Source of the DNA: Bacteroidota bacterium
GTDB taxonomy: Bacteria; Bacteroidota; Bacteroidia; UBA8524
Length of the DNA: 64,000 nucleotides
Assembly: GCA_008933805.1 (NCBI GenBank)
Contig: WBUH01000010.1
Coordinates: 101,820 to 165,819 of the forward strand
Direction of reading: 5' to 3'
The translations under genes and the position numbers were made by a program. Shown here piece by piece: positions 53,898 through 63,291 of the stretch (its first letter is position 1; each line of letters begins with the position of its first letter). The notes under the pieces are model-generated. The model had not been told where the DNA came from, did not search any database, and saw only the letters and a list, made by a program, of their open reading frames with translations.

Positions 53898-54755
53898 TTA
53901 ATACAATCGTTCCACTTGCATGCGCAAATATTTGCGGGTTACAAAGGTACTGCTTATAAGGGTAAGCAAAAAGGCAAAAAGAGCCAACGCCCCTCCTACC
54001 ATTGCATACTCAAGCCAGTTAAGATAAGTTACCAGCTCTTGTTCATACATATAAAAGCCATACACCACAACGCCCAACAGCAATAATGCTATAAGAGTGC
54101 CGTATAGGCCGTGTACAATGGCTTTCGCCACAAAAGGCTTCATAATAAAACCATCGGTGGCACCCACCAGTTGCATGGTTTTTATTGAAAAACGCTGAGA
54201 AAACAATCCCAAGCGTATTGTGCCGTTAATCAGTGTTACTGAAACCAACAAAAAGATGATGCAGAGAGCCAGCAAAATGCCGCCAATTTTGCTCACGTTT
54301 TCGTTAATCTTATCCAGCAAGTTGGCTTTGTAAACAATATCGCGTACAGAGGTATATTCAAGCAACGAGGTTTTTACCTCAATCAAATTAGTTTCAGAAG
54401 CAAACTCCGATTTAAAATACACCCTCAACTCGCTACCTAACGGATAATACCCGATAGTACTCACAAAATCCTTCCCTATTTCATCAGAAAATGCTTTGTT
54501 CACAGCCACCTTATCAAGGTACTGCACACTTTTCACCTTCTGGTTTCCTTCAATAGCCGTTTTTATTTTCTGCACTTCGGCTTCGTCGGCATCAGGCTTA
54601 AACATCACGGTCATCTCTACATTCTCAAGCAGCGCTATCGACTGCTTGCGTGCTGTAAACAGCACCACCAGCAGCAACCCAAGCATAAAAAGTACCATTG
54701 CAATACTGATTACCGTAGGGATGGCCGATGAACCCGATGTTTTGTTTTTACCCAT
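53898..54755 (-). CDS. ftsX: Cell division protein FtsX
   Basis: A 285-residue membrane protein, the permease partner of FtsE, which regulates septal peptidoglycan hydrolases. It has an N-terminal helix (IPTVISIAMVLFMLGLLLVV), an extracytoplasmic loop at about 40-160, then three helices in the FtsX domain (GILLALCIIFLLVSVTLING, and VHGLYGTLIALLLLGVVVYG). The motif SIKTMQLVGATDGFI is diagnostic. No ftsE is adjacent, which is usual in this phylum. Confidence 0.92.
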   Translation of the reverse strand: MGKNKTSGSSAIPTVISIAMVLFMLGLLLVVLFTARKQSIALLENVEMTVMFKPDADEAEVQKIKTAIEGNQKVKSVQYLDKVAVNKAFSDEIGKDFVSTIGYYPLGSELRVYFKSEFASETNLIEVKTSLLEYTSVRDIVYKANLLDKINENVSKIGGILLALCIIFLLVSVTLINGTIRLGLFSQRFSIKTMQLVGATDGFIMKPFVAKAIVHGLYGTLIALLLLGVVVYGFYMYEQELVTYLNWLEYAMVGGALALFAFLLTLISSTFVTRKYLRMQVERLY

Positions 54756-54910
54756 TATATATTATAAACGCAGATAGTGCGAAAATAATACTAAATGTAA
54801 CGTATGCAAAAGCACAAAGACAGTTGTGGGTTATTTGTGGTTAAGTTACCTCGTTTACTCTTACCGCAACAGGCGTATAAAGCATACCGGATAAACCGCC
54901 GGACCCGTAT

Positions 54911-55609
54911 ATGGAGAACAGAATTATTTATACCCCCATTAAACAATGGGCACAAGAAGACCGCCCCAGAGAAAAATTAATGTTGCACGGAAAAGGCACC
55001 TTATCACAGGCTGAACTGCTGGCAATACTGATAAGTACAGGTACTAAATCCAAGTCGGCGATTGATTTGGCCAGAGAAATTTTAAAAAAATGTGGCGACG
55101 ACATCAACCATTTGGCAAAAATGTCCGTTAAAGAGTTGGTAAAGATTGACGGAATTGGCGAAGCAAAGGCAATTAGCATTGTTGCAGCCATTGAATTGGG
55201 AGGAAGAAGGCAAATAGCCGAGGTGAAGCAGAAAAAATCAATTGGGCACAGCAAGGACATATACGACCTGTTTAAACCCAAACTGGCCGATTTGATGCAC
55301 GAGGAGTTTTGGATATTGTTGCTAAACCAAGGACTGAAAATAATTGGTGAACGACAGGTGAGCGAGGGAGGAATGACAAGCACGGCAGTTGATGCCCGTA
55401 AAATATTCAGGCTGGCAATTGACGAAGGGGCGGCCAGTATTGCACTGGCGCATAACCACCCTTCGGGCAGTTTAAAACCCAGCAACGAGGATATTTTGCT
55501 AACCAACCGTCTGAAAGAAGCAGGCAAGCTATTGGATGTGAAAGTTATCGACCATGTAATAGTTGCCGAAACAGGTTTTTATAGCTTTGCTGATGAGGGA
55601 ATGTTATAA
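54911..55609 (+). CDS. radC: RadC-family JAB-domain protein
   Basis: A 232-residue protein with an N-terminal UPF0758/helix-hairpin-helix region (GTGTKSKSAIDLAREILKKC, MSVKELVKIDGIGEAKAISI). A C-terminal JAB/MPN domain carries the metal site EGGMTSTAVDARKIF and LAHNHPSGSLKPSNEDILL (HxH...S..D). The historical link to DNA repair is doubtful; a metal-dependent hydrolase role is likely. It is a single gene, divergent from ftsX. Its start MENRIIYTPIKQWAQEDRPR is typical. Confidence 0.92.
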   Translation: MENRIIYTPIKQWAQEDRPREKLMLHGKGTLSQAELLAILISTGTKSKSAIDLAREILKKCGDDINHLAKMSVKELVKIDGIGEAKAISIVAAIELGGRRQIAEVKQKKSIGHSKDIYDLFKPKLADLMHEEFWILLLNQGLKIIGERQVSEGGMTSTAVDARKIFRLAIDEGAASIALAHNHPSGSLKPSNEDILLTNRLKEAGKLLDVKVIDHVIVAETGFYSFADEGML

Positions 55610-55712
55610 CTACAATGTTTAACGAATAAAACACCGTGCCTGCCGAAAGGTTAGGTATATTTGGAAAATGGTATATCATTAATTATTTTGCGCCACTTAA
55701 TATTTTTGTGTG

Positions 55713-57248
55713 ATGAAAAGAGCTACTACTAAAGTTTTACTTGCTTTTGCCTTACTTTTCGGAGGTGCTGCCTATGCACAACCGGGAGCCCCAACTCCGG
55801 CTTTCCCTGCCGACGGTGCTGTGAAAGTAGGCCTAAACGAAAACTTGATTTGGAACAACACATTTACAGTTGATAGTTTCAGGCTACAAATTTCTACAGA
55901 TACGTCTTTTAATACCCTTGTATTGGATACAACACAAGGAGCAAACATTTTATACAAACTGCGCAAGGGTTTACTTTCAAACTACGTAAACTACTACTGG
56001 CGCGTACAAGGTATTGATATGATTGGTGCCGGCCCATGGTCAGCAAGAAGCACTTTCAGAACCATCGATAACTTGCCGTTGGCTCCAGCGTTGCTAAAAC
56101 CAACCAACAACTTTAAAAACACTCCCGTATTCCCTGATTTTATATGGGCCAACGTTCCCCGTGCCATAAACTTCCAAATACAACTGTCGGCCACACAAGG
56201 CTTCACTGATACATTGCGTATCGACAGTGTACTAAACAGCGGTAAAAACGTTTTGGAATTCTCATACGATACCTTGAAAATAGGCACTACCTATTTCTGG
56301 CGCATGAGGTCAGAAAACGAAGCAGGATGGGGCGCATGGTCAAACGTGTTCAGCTTTGAAAGCTCGTTTTTCCCGCCAACAAAACCAAAATTACTTGCAC
56401 CTGCTGATGGTTCGGTTAACCAATACCTTACCCCAACTTTTGATTGGACAACTTCAGACCAAACAACCCGCTACCGTATCATAGTTGCTACCGACCACAA
56501 TCTTACTTCGATTGTTTACAGCGACTCTTCTGATAAAAACTCGGTATTGTGGTTCCAAGATAATAACAGGTTGCTAAACCCAAGCACTACTTACCACTGG
56601 ACTGTAGCTGCCGGTAACGATGACAACTTCTACAGCCGTAACTCTGATACTTTCAGCTTTACCACAAGTGCTATTAACCCTCCTCAAAGGCCAGTTAACC
56701 TAACTCCAAAAACTGCCAGCGTACAACACTCACGCAGGCCAACGTTTACTTGGACTGAAACCGGCCCATACCCTGCTGATAGCTTCTATCTGCATATTTC
56801 TACATTCAACTCATTTACTGATACTGCCCGTTTAGTAGGTACCACTACCCCCACTTATACTATCCCAAACAACAGCCCAATAATGTTTGATAAAGTACAT
56901 TACTGGCGTGTAGTTGCTAAAAACGACGGTGGTTTCTCTCCTTGGTCATACTACTGGAATTTGACAACTTCAATCAACAACCCTGATGTGAACGCTTTTA
57001 CAGCTAAACTATATCCAAACCCTGCTACCACTTCAACTTCGTTTGAATTTGAATTGAAACAAGCACAAACCGTGCGCATAGCAGTAACAGATATCAGTGG
57101 CCGTGAAGTACTAGAAGTTTACTCAGGTAAACTTGACGCATCAAAACACAATATTGCCATTAACGTAGCTGAGCTACCTGCCGGTAACTATTACACAGTT
57201 ATTTCAGGAGCTGACGCCATGCAGGCAATACCTTTCATCAAGCAATAA
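55713..57248 (+). CDS. Secreted protein with FN3-like repeats and T9SS sorting domain
   Basis: A 511-residue exported protein (signal MKRATTKVLLAFALLFGGAAYA). Four fibronectin-III-like modules of about 100 residues each start at approximately 28, 125, 225 and 325. They repeat the pattern P..G......P.F.W and end with YYWRV, YFWRM, YHWTV or HYWRV. The C-terminus (FTAKLYPNPATTSTSFEFEL, ISGREVLEVYSGKL) is a type A type IX secretion sorting domain, so it is displayed on or released from the cell surface. I use ATG 55713; a GTG 3 bp upstream is in frame. TATTTTTG at 55701-55708 may be its -7 box. Ligand unknown. Confidence 0.85.
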   Translation: MKRATTKVLLAFALLFGGAAYAQPGAPTPAFPADGAVKVGLNENLIWNNTFTVDSFRLQISTDTSFNTLVLDTTQGANILYKLRKGLLSNYVNYYWRVQGIDMIGAGPWSARSTFRTIDNLPLAPALLKPTNNFKNTPVFPDFIWANVPRAINFQIQLSATQGFTDTLRIDSVLNSGKNVLEFSYDTLKIGTTYFWRMRSENEAGWGAWSNVFSFESSFFPPTKPKLLAPADGSVNQYLTPTFDWTTSDQTTRYRIIVATDHNLTSIVYSDSSDKNSVLWFQDNNRLLNPSTTYHWTVAAGNDDNFYSRNSDTFSFTTSAINPPQRPVNLTPKTASVQHSRRPTFTWTETGPYPADSFYLHISTFNSFTDTARLVGTTTPTYTIPNNSPIMFDKVHYWRVVAKNDGGFSPWSYYWNLTTSINNPDVNAFTAKLYPNPATTSTSFEFELKQAQTVRIAVTDISGREVLEVYSGKLDASKHNIAINVAELPAGNYYTVISGADAMQAIPFIKQ

Positions 57249-57271
57249 GTATTCGAATTTTAGCCATTAAT

Positions 57272-57306
57272 AAAAAAGAGGGGGCATTAGCCCCCTTTTT
57301 TATTTA
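57272..57306 (+). terminator. Intrinsic terminator of the T9SS cargo gene
   Basis: AAAAAGaGGGGGC, ATTA, GCCCCC, then TTTTTTATTTATT. A six-pair G-C stem extended by A-T pairs, 23 bp after the stop. The rest of the gap to 57537 contains a probable -7 box TAGATTTG at 57504-57511 for the TPR gene and nothing else I can define. Confidence 0.85.
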
Positions 57307-57537
57307 TTCGGCATCATAATGGCATATACAAATACAGGTAGTGTAGCCTGCCATAAAAGCATTTTGCGACAATATGACTGTTTTAACTAACGCACAATTG
57401 TTTGCATACTATTTGCTACAGGTAATTACGTTACTATTATGAGGTGTTGATTAAGGGTAAATAACTTAATATATCCCTAAACCAATAAGCACACATTATT
57501 AGTTAGATTTGTTATACCACTAATTTGTATTAAGACG

Positions 57538-58935
57538 ATGATGGAAGGTGATGATTTCTTAGGAGAAGATATCCAGTCAAATGCTGAACGATATGAGAGG
57601 ATGTTGCAAAATAATGAGCCTGCCTTTTTTGACCCTGATGAGTTAGAGGAACTGGTAGATTATTATTTTAACGAAAACAAACTGAAGAAGGCCTTGCAAG
57701 TGATTGAATTTGCAATGGAACAATACCCTGCCTACGTTATTTTTTATTTAAAGCAATCGCAAATAAGTTGTGTACTGGGCGATTTTGAAGAAGCCCTGAC
57801 TGCCATTGAGAAAGCCGAAACACTTGAGCCTTATAACTATGAAGTATTTATAGTGAAAGGGGAAGTGTTTGACCAAATGGAAAACTTTGAAGAGGCGATA
57901 GATAACTATAACAAGGCACTTGAACTTACTGAAGAGAAGGCAGAAATTTACCTTAACATGGCGTATGCCTATCAAAACTGGGGTAAATATGATGAAGCCT
58001 TAAACCTGTTATTAGCCATTTTAGAACTTGAGCCTGAAAACGAACAGGTGCTGTACGAGGTAGCTTACTGCTATGAGGTAATGGACCGCTTGGAAGACAG
58101 TGTGGTTTTTTACGAGCAGTACATCGACCAACAACCCTATTCGTATGCTGCTTGGTACAACTTAGGCACTATACTTTACAAACTTGAGAAATACGAAAAA
58201 GCCATTTGGGCATACGATTTCTCGATAGCCATTAACGAAAACTTCAGTTCGGCCTATTTTAACAAAGGCAATTGCCTTGTTGAGATGGAGAAATACAAAG
58301 AAGCTGTTGACAGCTACAAACAAACCATTGAGCTTGAAGGCCCCGATGCCATTATATACTGTAATATTGGCAGCTGCTACGAAAAAATGGAGCAGATGGT
58401 TGAAGCCCGCAGCTTTTATAAAAAGGCTACCAAGCTAAACCCAAAACTGGCCGAAGCATGGTTTGGTATAGGTATTACTTTTGAAGCCGAAGAGCGCTAT
58501 TTTGATGCCCTTAGCTTTATGAAACGTGCCATTAGTCTTGAAGAAGACGATGCCGAATACTGGTTTTCATTAGGCGGAGTATATTACCACCTGAACTATT
58601 TTGAAGACGCTGAGAAAGCTTATAAAAAATCAACCTCGCTAGACCCATACAGCTACGAAACGTGGCTGGATTGGTCGTTTGTATTGATTAAACAAGGTAA
58701 TACCCAAGAAGCAATTGACTTGCTTGAAAACTCGCTGAAGTATTTTGACGAGTACCACCAAGCATACTACCGTTTGGCGGCCTATTACTTTAACGCCGGC
58801 AACTCAGTAAAAGGTCTTGAAAACCTGCAAACGGCATTAGAAGCCAATGCAGCAGAGCATCACCTGTTTTTTGAGTACGCTCCGTCATTCAAAGATTCAA
58901 TAGCTATTCAAACCACCATTAATTCATACCTGTAA
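57538..58935 (+). CDS. Tetratricopeptide repeat protein
   Basis: A 465-residue soluble protein with no signal peptide, made of about eleven TPR units from residue 30 to 450. Examples are EEAIDNYNKALELTEEKAEI, YEKAIWAYDFSIAINENFSS and YLNMAYAYQNWGKYDEALNL. TPR arrays bind peptides and assemble complexes; no enzymatic domain is fused. It is strongly acidic, and its start is MMEGDDFLGEDIQSNAERY. A TAGATTTG -7 box at 57504-57511 likely drives it. Partner unknown. Confidence 0.85.
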   Translation: MMEGDDFLGEDIQSNAERYERMLQNNEPAFFDPDELEELVDYYFNENKLKKALQVIEFAMEQYPAYVIFYLKQSQISCVLGDFEEALTAIEKAETLEPYNYEVFIVKGEVFDQMENFEEAIDNYNKALELTEEKAEIYLNMAYAYQNWGKYDEALNLLLAILELEPENEQVLYEVAYCYEVMDRLEDSVVFYEQYIDQQPYSYAAWYNLGTILYKLEKYEKAIWAYDFSIAINENFSSAYFNKGNCLVEMEKYKEAVDSYKQTIELEGPDAIIYCNIGSCYEKMEQMVEARSFYKKATKLNPKLAEAWFGIGITFEAEERYFDALSFMKRAISLEEDDAEYWFSLGGVYYHLNYFEDAEKAYKKSTSLDPYSYETWLDWSFVLIKQGNTQEAIDLLENSLKYFDEYHQAYYRLAAYYFNAGNSVKGLENLQTALEANAAEHHLFFEYAPSFKDSIAIQTTINSYL

Positions 58936-58981
58936 TCGGTGGTTTCATCACCCTTTACACTATTTATTTAGGCAAAACCAA

Positions 58982-58989
58982 TACATTTG
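58982..58989 (+). promoter_or_regulatory. comA promoter -7 box
   Basis: TACATTTG matches TAnnTTTG exactly, with TTTA about 58963-58966 as a weak -33 element. It ends 6 bp before the ATG at 58996, predicting an almost leaderless transcript. It also overlaps and so excludes the in-frame TTG at 58987 as a start. Confidence 0.5.
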
Positions 58990-58995
58990 CCCTGT

Positions 58996-59769
58996 ATGCC
59001 AAACATGTATAATTTTCCACTTAGCCAACTACCAGCACGAAGTGAAAAACCCCGCAACAGCGGCCTAACCATGGTAATGGATAAAGGCCTTAGTTTGCGC
59101 GAAGCCGAGGATTTTATAGAGATGACCGCCGGCTACGTTGATTTGATTAAACTTGGGTTCGGTACTTCTATCATCTCACCCAACCTTGATAAAAAAATTG
59201 CATTCTATCAAGAAGCAGGCATACCCGTTTACTTTGGCGGCACTTTATTTGAGGCCTTTGTGGCACGCAACCAACTGAACGATTATGTTGATTTGCTGAA
59301 AAAGTATAACCTTAAACACCTTGAAATATCCGACGGTTCGCTGGATATGACACAGGAAGATAAATGCAACTACATTCGCCGTTTTGCACAAGACTTTATT
59401 GTGATATCAGAAGTAGGCTCAAAAGATGCCGAAAAAATCATCCCTCCGTACAAGTGGATTGATATGATGACCAAAGAGATTGAGGCCGGTGTTTGGAAAG
59501 TAATAGCTGAAGCACGCGAAAGCGGAAACGTAGGTATTTTTAGAGGAACAGGTGAGATACGCTCAGGCTTGATAGAAGAGATACTAACCCGCATACCACA
59601 AGATAAAATTATTTGGGAAGCCCCGCAAAAAGGCCAGCAGCTTTGGTTCATAAAACAATACGGAGCCAATGTGAGCCTTGGAAACATAGCCCCCAACGAA
59701 GTAATACCCTTAGAAACCATGCGAATTGGACTTAGGGGAGATACATTTCATTTTTACTTAGAAAAATAA
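58996..59769 (+). CDS. comA: Phosphosulfolactate synthase
   Basis: A 257-residue TIM-barrel enzyme of the ComA family, which adds sulfite to phosphoenolpyruvate giving (2R)-phospho-3-sulfolactate. Conserved blocks are SGLTMVMDKGL, DLIKLGFGTSII, GIPVYFGGTLFEAFVARN, LEISDGSLDMTQEDK, VGSKDAEKIIPP and IWEAPQKGQQLWFIKQYGAN. In methanogens this begins coenzyme M synthesis. In Bacteroidota its product could feed sulfolactate or sulfonolipid precursors, which is inference. I use the ATG at 58996. YqeY follows 13 bp downstream. Confidence 0.88.
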   Translation: MPNMYNFPLSQLPARSEKPRNSGLTMVMDKGLSLREAEDFIEMTAGYVDLIKLGFGTSIISPNLDKKIAFYQEAGIPVYFGGTLFEAFVARNQLNDYVDLLKKYNLKHLEISDGSLDMTQEDKCNYIRRFAQDFIVISEVGSKDAEKIIPPYKWIDMMTKEIEAGVWKVIAEARESGNVGIFRGTGEIRSGLIEEILTRIPQDKIIWEAPQKGQQLWFIKQYGANVSLGNIAPNEVIPLETMRIGLRGDTFHFYLEK

Positions 59770-59782
59770 GAGGAGAAACAAG

Positions 59783-60232
59783 ATGTCGCTATTTGATAAA
59801 ATAAGTACCGATTTAATGGCATCGATGAAAGCACGCGATGCCGCACGTACGCGCACACTGCAAGGCATGAAAGCCGCTTTGCTGATACTGAACACCCAAG
59901 AAGGAAGGCAAACCCCTCCTACGGATGATGAATACATGAAAGCCTTGCAAAAGCTGGCCAAACAACGCAAAGATTCGATTGACATATTTGCGGCACAAAA
60001 CCGCAACGATTTAGTGCAAAAAGAAAGCGAAGAATTGGCCGTGCTTGAAGAATACATTCCGAAGCAAATGGGCGAAGAAGAAATTACGGTTATTCTTAAA
60101 CGAATTGTAGCAGAAACAGGTGCTAAAAGCCCCGCCGATACTGGCAAAGTAATGCCCGTAGCAATGAAAGAAATGGGAGGTAAAGCCGACGGTAAAATAA
60201 TTTCTGCTATATTGAAAACCATTTTGCAATAG
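59783..60232 (+). CDS. GatB/YqeY-domain protein
   Basis: A 149-residue all-helical protein of the YqeY family, related to the tail domain of GatB that contacts tRNA. Conserved parts are LFDKISTDLMASMKARDAAR, KLAKQRKDSIDIFAAQNR, EELAVLEEYIPKQMGEEEI and GKVMPVAMKEMGGKADGKII. Function is unsettled; a tRNA-related role is suspected. It has an AGGAG about 12 nt upstream of the ATG and ends 6 bp before the TonB receptor gene, so comA-yqeY-receptor may be one operon. Confidence 0.9.
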   Translation: MSLFDKISTDLMASMKARDAARTRTLQGMKAALLILNTQEGRQTPPTDDEYMKALQKLAKQRKDSIDIFAAQNRNDLVQKESEELAVLEEYIPKQMGEEEITVILKRIVAETGAKSPADTGKVMPVAMKEMGGKADGKIISAILKTILQ

Positions 60233-60238
60233 CCCAAT

Positions 60239-62770
60239 ATGAAAAAAGGTATAGCAAAAGCAGTGGCATCACTGCTTTTTTTATTTATAGCTCACTATGT
60301 ATCAGGCCAAAGGGTGAAACTGCAACCTGTAGACGACCTTACTAAAGCCGACATTACGGCTTATAAAATACAAGGCATTAAGGGCACCACACTCTACAAA
60401 TTAAAAGACACCCTGAGCAGAGAAGACTTTGCCGCTTACGATTCTATCATGGTAAGTGCTTACGGGTATTACGATGAATGGCTAAAGGGTGTAACCATCC
60501 CTAACATCCAAATACCTGTACTGGTAATGAAAGTAAAACTGCTGTCTAAACCTGTTGAGGTAGAAGAAGTAGTAGTTTCAGCATCAAAATTTGTAGAAAA
60601 AAAGAAAGACGTTGCACAAAGCATTGTTATACTGCAACAGCGCGATATAGCCTTTGCAGGCCAACCCAACACCGCTGATTTATTGCAAGACAACGGTAAC
60701 GTATTGGTACAGCGCAGCCAGTTAGGCGGCGGCAGTCCCATAATGCGTGGTTTTGAGGCCAACAAAGTACTGATTGTGGTTGATGGCGTGCGGATGAACA
60801 ATGCCATATACCGGGGCGGACACTTACAAAACGTACTGCGCATTGATAACAACATATTAGAACGTGTAGAGATTGTTCAAGGCCCGGGCAGTGTTGTTTA
60901 CGGAAGCGATGCATTAGGCGGGGTGATGCACTTTATGACATCGGAGCCTATATACAGAAGCTCTACAGATACAGTGAGTGCAAGACTGCATGCGGGTGCC
61001 ATGGCACGCTACGCATCGGCAGCCAATCAGCTTTCGGGCAATTTTAACTTTAATTTAGGTTGGGATAAAGTAGCTTGGTTTTCAAGTTTCTCATACAGTC
61101 AATACGGAGCTTTAAGGCAAGGCTCTGTGGGGCTTTCAGGAGACCGTGAAGCTTGGAAAAACTCTTACTTCTATCAACGTATTAACGACCGCGACACCAT
61201 GCTGGCCAACCACAATCCCTTGGTGCAAACAGCATCAGGGTATGAACAGTTAGATGTTATTCAAAAATTGAAATTTAAAACGGGTGATGTTTCACACCTT
61301 GTAAACTTCCAATATTCAACCACCGGAAACGTACCCCGCTACGACAGGATGAGTTTAACCGACTCAGCCGGAAACGCCAAGGTAGCCGCCAACCGCTTTT
61401 TAAACGAAAACCCAACCACCAACCGATACACCAATGCGGAATGGTTTTATGGACCTGAAGAGCGGATTATGCTGGCTTATACCGCCAAACTATCAAGAAA
61501 TGTGGTAACTAAACCAAAACCATACGAAACAATGAAGGTGTATCGGGAATATGGTCGTATAACCGCTTCATGGCAAAGTGTTAAAGAAAGTCGCCACAAC
61601 AGGGGTTGGCAAAAACCTACACGCACCGACCGTTATGAGAAGGTACAGGTAATATCTGTTAACGCTGATTTTCAAGAGTCAATCGGTAAAAACGAATTAC
61701 GTTACGGTGCCGAAGTAAACTATAACGATGTAACCTCAACCGCTAAAACCGTAAACATAATTACCGGAACCGAAGGCAAAGCCACCACCCGTTACCCCGG
61801 TGGCGGCAGCAATATGCTATACAGTGCCTTATATGCCACCCTAAACCGTGAGATGGGCAAACATTGGGTATTGAACGCCGGACTTCGTGGTAACTTCATT
61901 ACGCTTAACGCTGATTTTTCAGATACTGTATTCACAAAACTTCCTTTCCCTTCGGCAGCGCAACGCAATGGTTCTGTTAATGGTCAGTTAGGGATTGTTT
62001 ATAACGGCAATTACGGATGGCGTTTTGCGGCATTGGTTGCAACCGGCTTTCGCGCACCTAATGTAGACGACATGGGTAAGGTGTTTGACTCAGACCCTAA
62101 GCAAAAATTATTAATTGTTCCTAATGAGGATTTAAAGCCTGAATATACTTACAATGCAGAACTAAAAGCCTCGAAACAGTTTGGTAAACGCACTATCATT
62201 GAAGCAACAGGCTGGTACACTTTATACAGCGGCGCTATTGTTACCCTGCCCTACCAACTAAACGGCAGCGACAGTATAAGCTACGATGGAACGATGAGCC
62301 GTGTGTATGCTGCACAAAATGCAAACAAGGCTTATTTGTATGGCGGCGCATTGGTAGCGCGCTGGGCATTTGCCAAAGATTTTGAACTGAACGGAGCTGT
62401 AAACTATACTTACGGCAGAATAAAAACCGACAGCACCGGCTACCCCTTAGACCACATTGCACCCGTTTTTGGCCGTGCAGGTGTAAAGTGGTTGCACAAT
62501 AAAATTAACTTGGAGTTTTTCACTTTGTTCAACGGAGCTAAAAAACTGGCCGATTACAACTTAGTAGGTGAAGACAACTACTACGATGCTACCCCCGAAG
62601 GTATGCCTGCATGGTATACACTAAACTTGCGCGGAGCCTATGCTGTAAACCAGTTTACTACCTTCCAGCTAGGGATTGAAAACCTTTTAGACCAAAATTA
62701 CAGGGTATTTGCCTCGGGTATTAGTGCACCGGGCATAAATGTAACAGCTACGTTGCGCGTGCAGCTATAG
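60239..62770 (+). CDS. TonB-dependent receptor
   Basis: An 843-residue outer-membrane receptor with a signal peptide (MKKGIAKAVASLLFLFIAHY...SG). A degenerate carboxypeptidase-like segment lies at about 25-100. A TonB-box-like EVEEVVVSASKF precedes the plug (LLQDNGNVLVQRSQLGGGSP, GFEANKVLIVVDGVRMNNA, VQGPGSVVYGSDALGGVMHF). The barrel includes TGFRAPNVDDMGKVF and ends NVTATLRVQL. The plug and the TGFRAPNVDD block resemble heme/siderophore-type receptors, but the substrate is not determined. It begins 6 bp after the yqeY stop. Confidence 0.85.
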   Translation: MKKGIAKAVASLLFLFIAHYVSGQRVKLQPVDDLTKADITAYKIQGIKGTTLYKLKDTLSREDFAAYDSIMVSAYGYYDEWLKGVTIPNIQIPVLVMKVKLLSKPVEVEEVVVSASKFVEKKKDVAQSIVILQQRDIAFAGQPNTADLLQDNGNVLVQRSQLGGGSPIMRGFEANKVLIVVDGVRMNNAIYRGGHLQNVLRIDNNILERVEIVQGPGSVVYGSDALGGVMHFMTSEPIYRSSTDTVSARLHAGAMARYASAANQLSGNFNFNLGWDKVAWFSSFSYSQYGALRQGSVGLSGDREAWKNSYFYQRINDRDTMLANHNPLVQTASGYEQLDVIQKLKFKTGDVSHLVNFQYSTTGNVPRYDRMSLTDSAGNAKVAANRFLNENPTTNRYTNAEWFYGPEERIMLAYTAKLSRNVVTKPKPYETMKVYREYGRITASWQSVKESRHNRGWQKPTRTDRYEKVQVISVNADFQESIGKNELRYGAEVNYNDVTSTAKTVNIITGTEGKATTRYPGGGSNMLYSALYATLNREMGKHWVLNAGLRGNFITLNADFSDTVFTKLPFPSAAQRNGSVNGQLGIVYNGNYGWRFAALVATGFRAPNVDDMGKVFDSDPKQKLLIVPNEDLKPEYTYNAELKASKQFGKRTIIEATGWYTLYSGAIVTLPYQLNGSDSISYDGTMSRVYAAQNANKAYLYGGALVARWAFAKDFELNGAVNYTYGRIKTDSTGYPLDHIAPVFGRAGVKWLHNKINLEFFTLFNGAKKLADYNLVGEDNYYDATPEGMPAWYTLNLRGAYAVNQFTTFQLGIENLLDQNYRVFASGISAPGINVTATLRVQL

Positions 62771-62773
62771 TTA

Positions 62774-63070
62774 TCAGCTGTTTTGTGCTATGGCCTGTTC
62801 AAGTATGTGACCGGGCATAGCTCCTGATTGCCTCCATTTTACCTCGCCGTTTTTAAACAAGATAAACGTGGGTACACCCTGCACATTAAAGGCTTGTGCA
62901 GCTTGTGGATTCTTGTCTACATCCACTTTGATAATTTTGGCTTTATCGCCAATCTTCCCTGCTACATCTTTTAAAATGGGAGCCATTGTTTTACAAGGAC
63001 CGCACCACTCGGCTGAAAAATCAACCAATACGGGGGTTTCTGAGTTTATTAATTCTTGAAACGTTTTCAT
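62774..63070 (-). CDS. trxA: Thioredoxin
   Basis: A 98-residue cytoplasmic thioredoxin. The active site is [20 protein letters not shown], and the cis-proline loop is [16 protein letters not shown]. It reduces protein disulfides using electrons from thioredoxin reductase (not in this window). It lies 1 bp after the DUF6132 gene and ends 3 bp from the convergent TonB receptor. Confidence 0.92.
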   Translation of the reverse strand: MKTFQELINSETPVLVDFSAEWCGPCKTMAPILKDVAGKIGDKAKIIKVDVDKNPQAAQAFNVQGVPTFILFKNGEVKWRQSGAMPGHILEQAIAQNS

Positions 63071-63071
63071 C

Positions 63072-63257
63072 TTACTTCTTAAAGGTTGAGAACAACAAGC
63101 CGCCCATCATAGCTCCGTAGGCAGAACTGTTAAACGGTTTTGAGGTAATGGCGCAAGTACCGCTGTCACAGCCTACAAAATTCCAATACAAAAAGCCTGC
63201 TACAGCACCTACCGCAATCCCGATAATGGTTAGCTTATGCTTACTCAAAAAATTCAT
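63072..63257 (-). CDS. DUF6132 small membrane protein
   Basis: A 61-residue protein with two hydrophobic helices ([17 protein letters not shown] and [14 protein letters not shown]). They surround a Cys-containing loop [19 protein letters not shown], a pattern of the DUF6132 family, which resembles short rhodanese-associated or sulfur-related membrane peptides. The CxxxxC pair beside a thioredoxin gene suggests a redox link, which is inference. It is co-transcribed with trxA, with 1 bp between them. Confidence 0.8.
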   Translation of the reverse strand: MNFLSKHKLTIIGIAVGAVAGFLYWNFVGCDSGTCAITSKPFNSSAYGAMMGGLLFSTFKK

Positions 63258-63291
63258 ACTTGAATAAAATCAAAAAATGTGCCGCGAAAAA

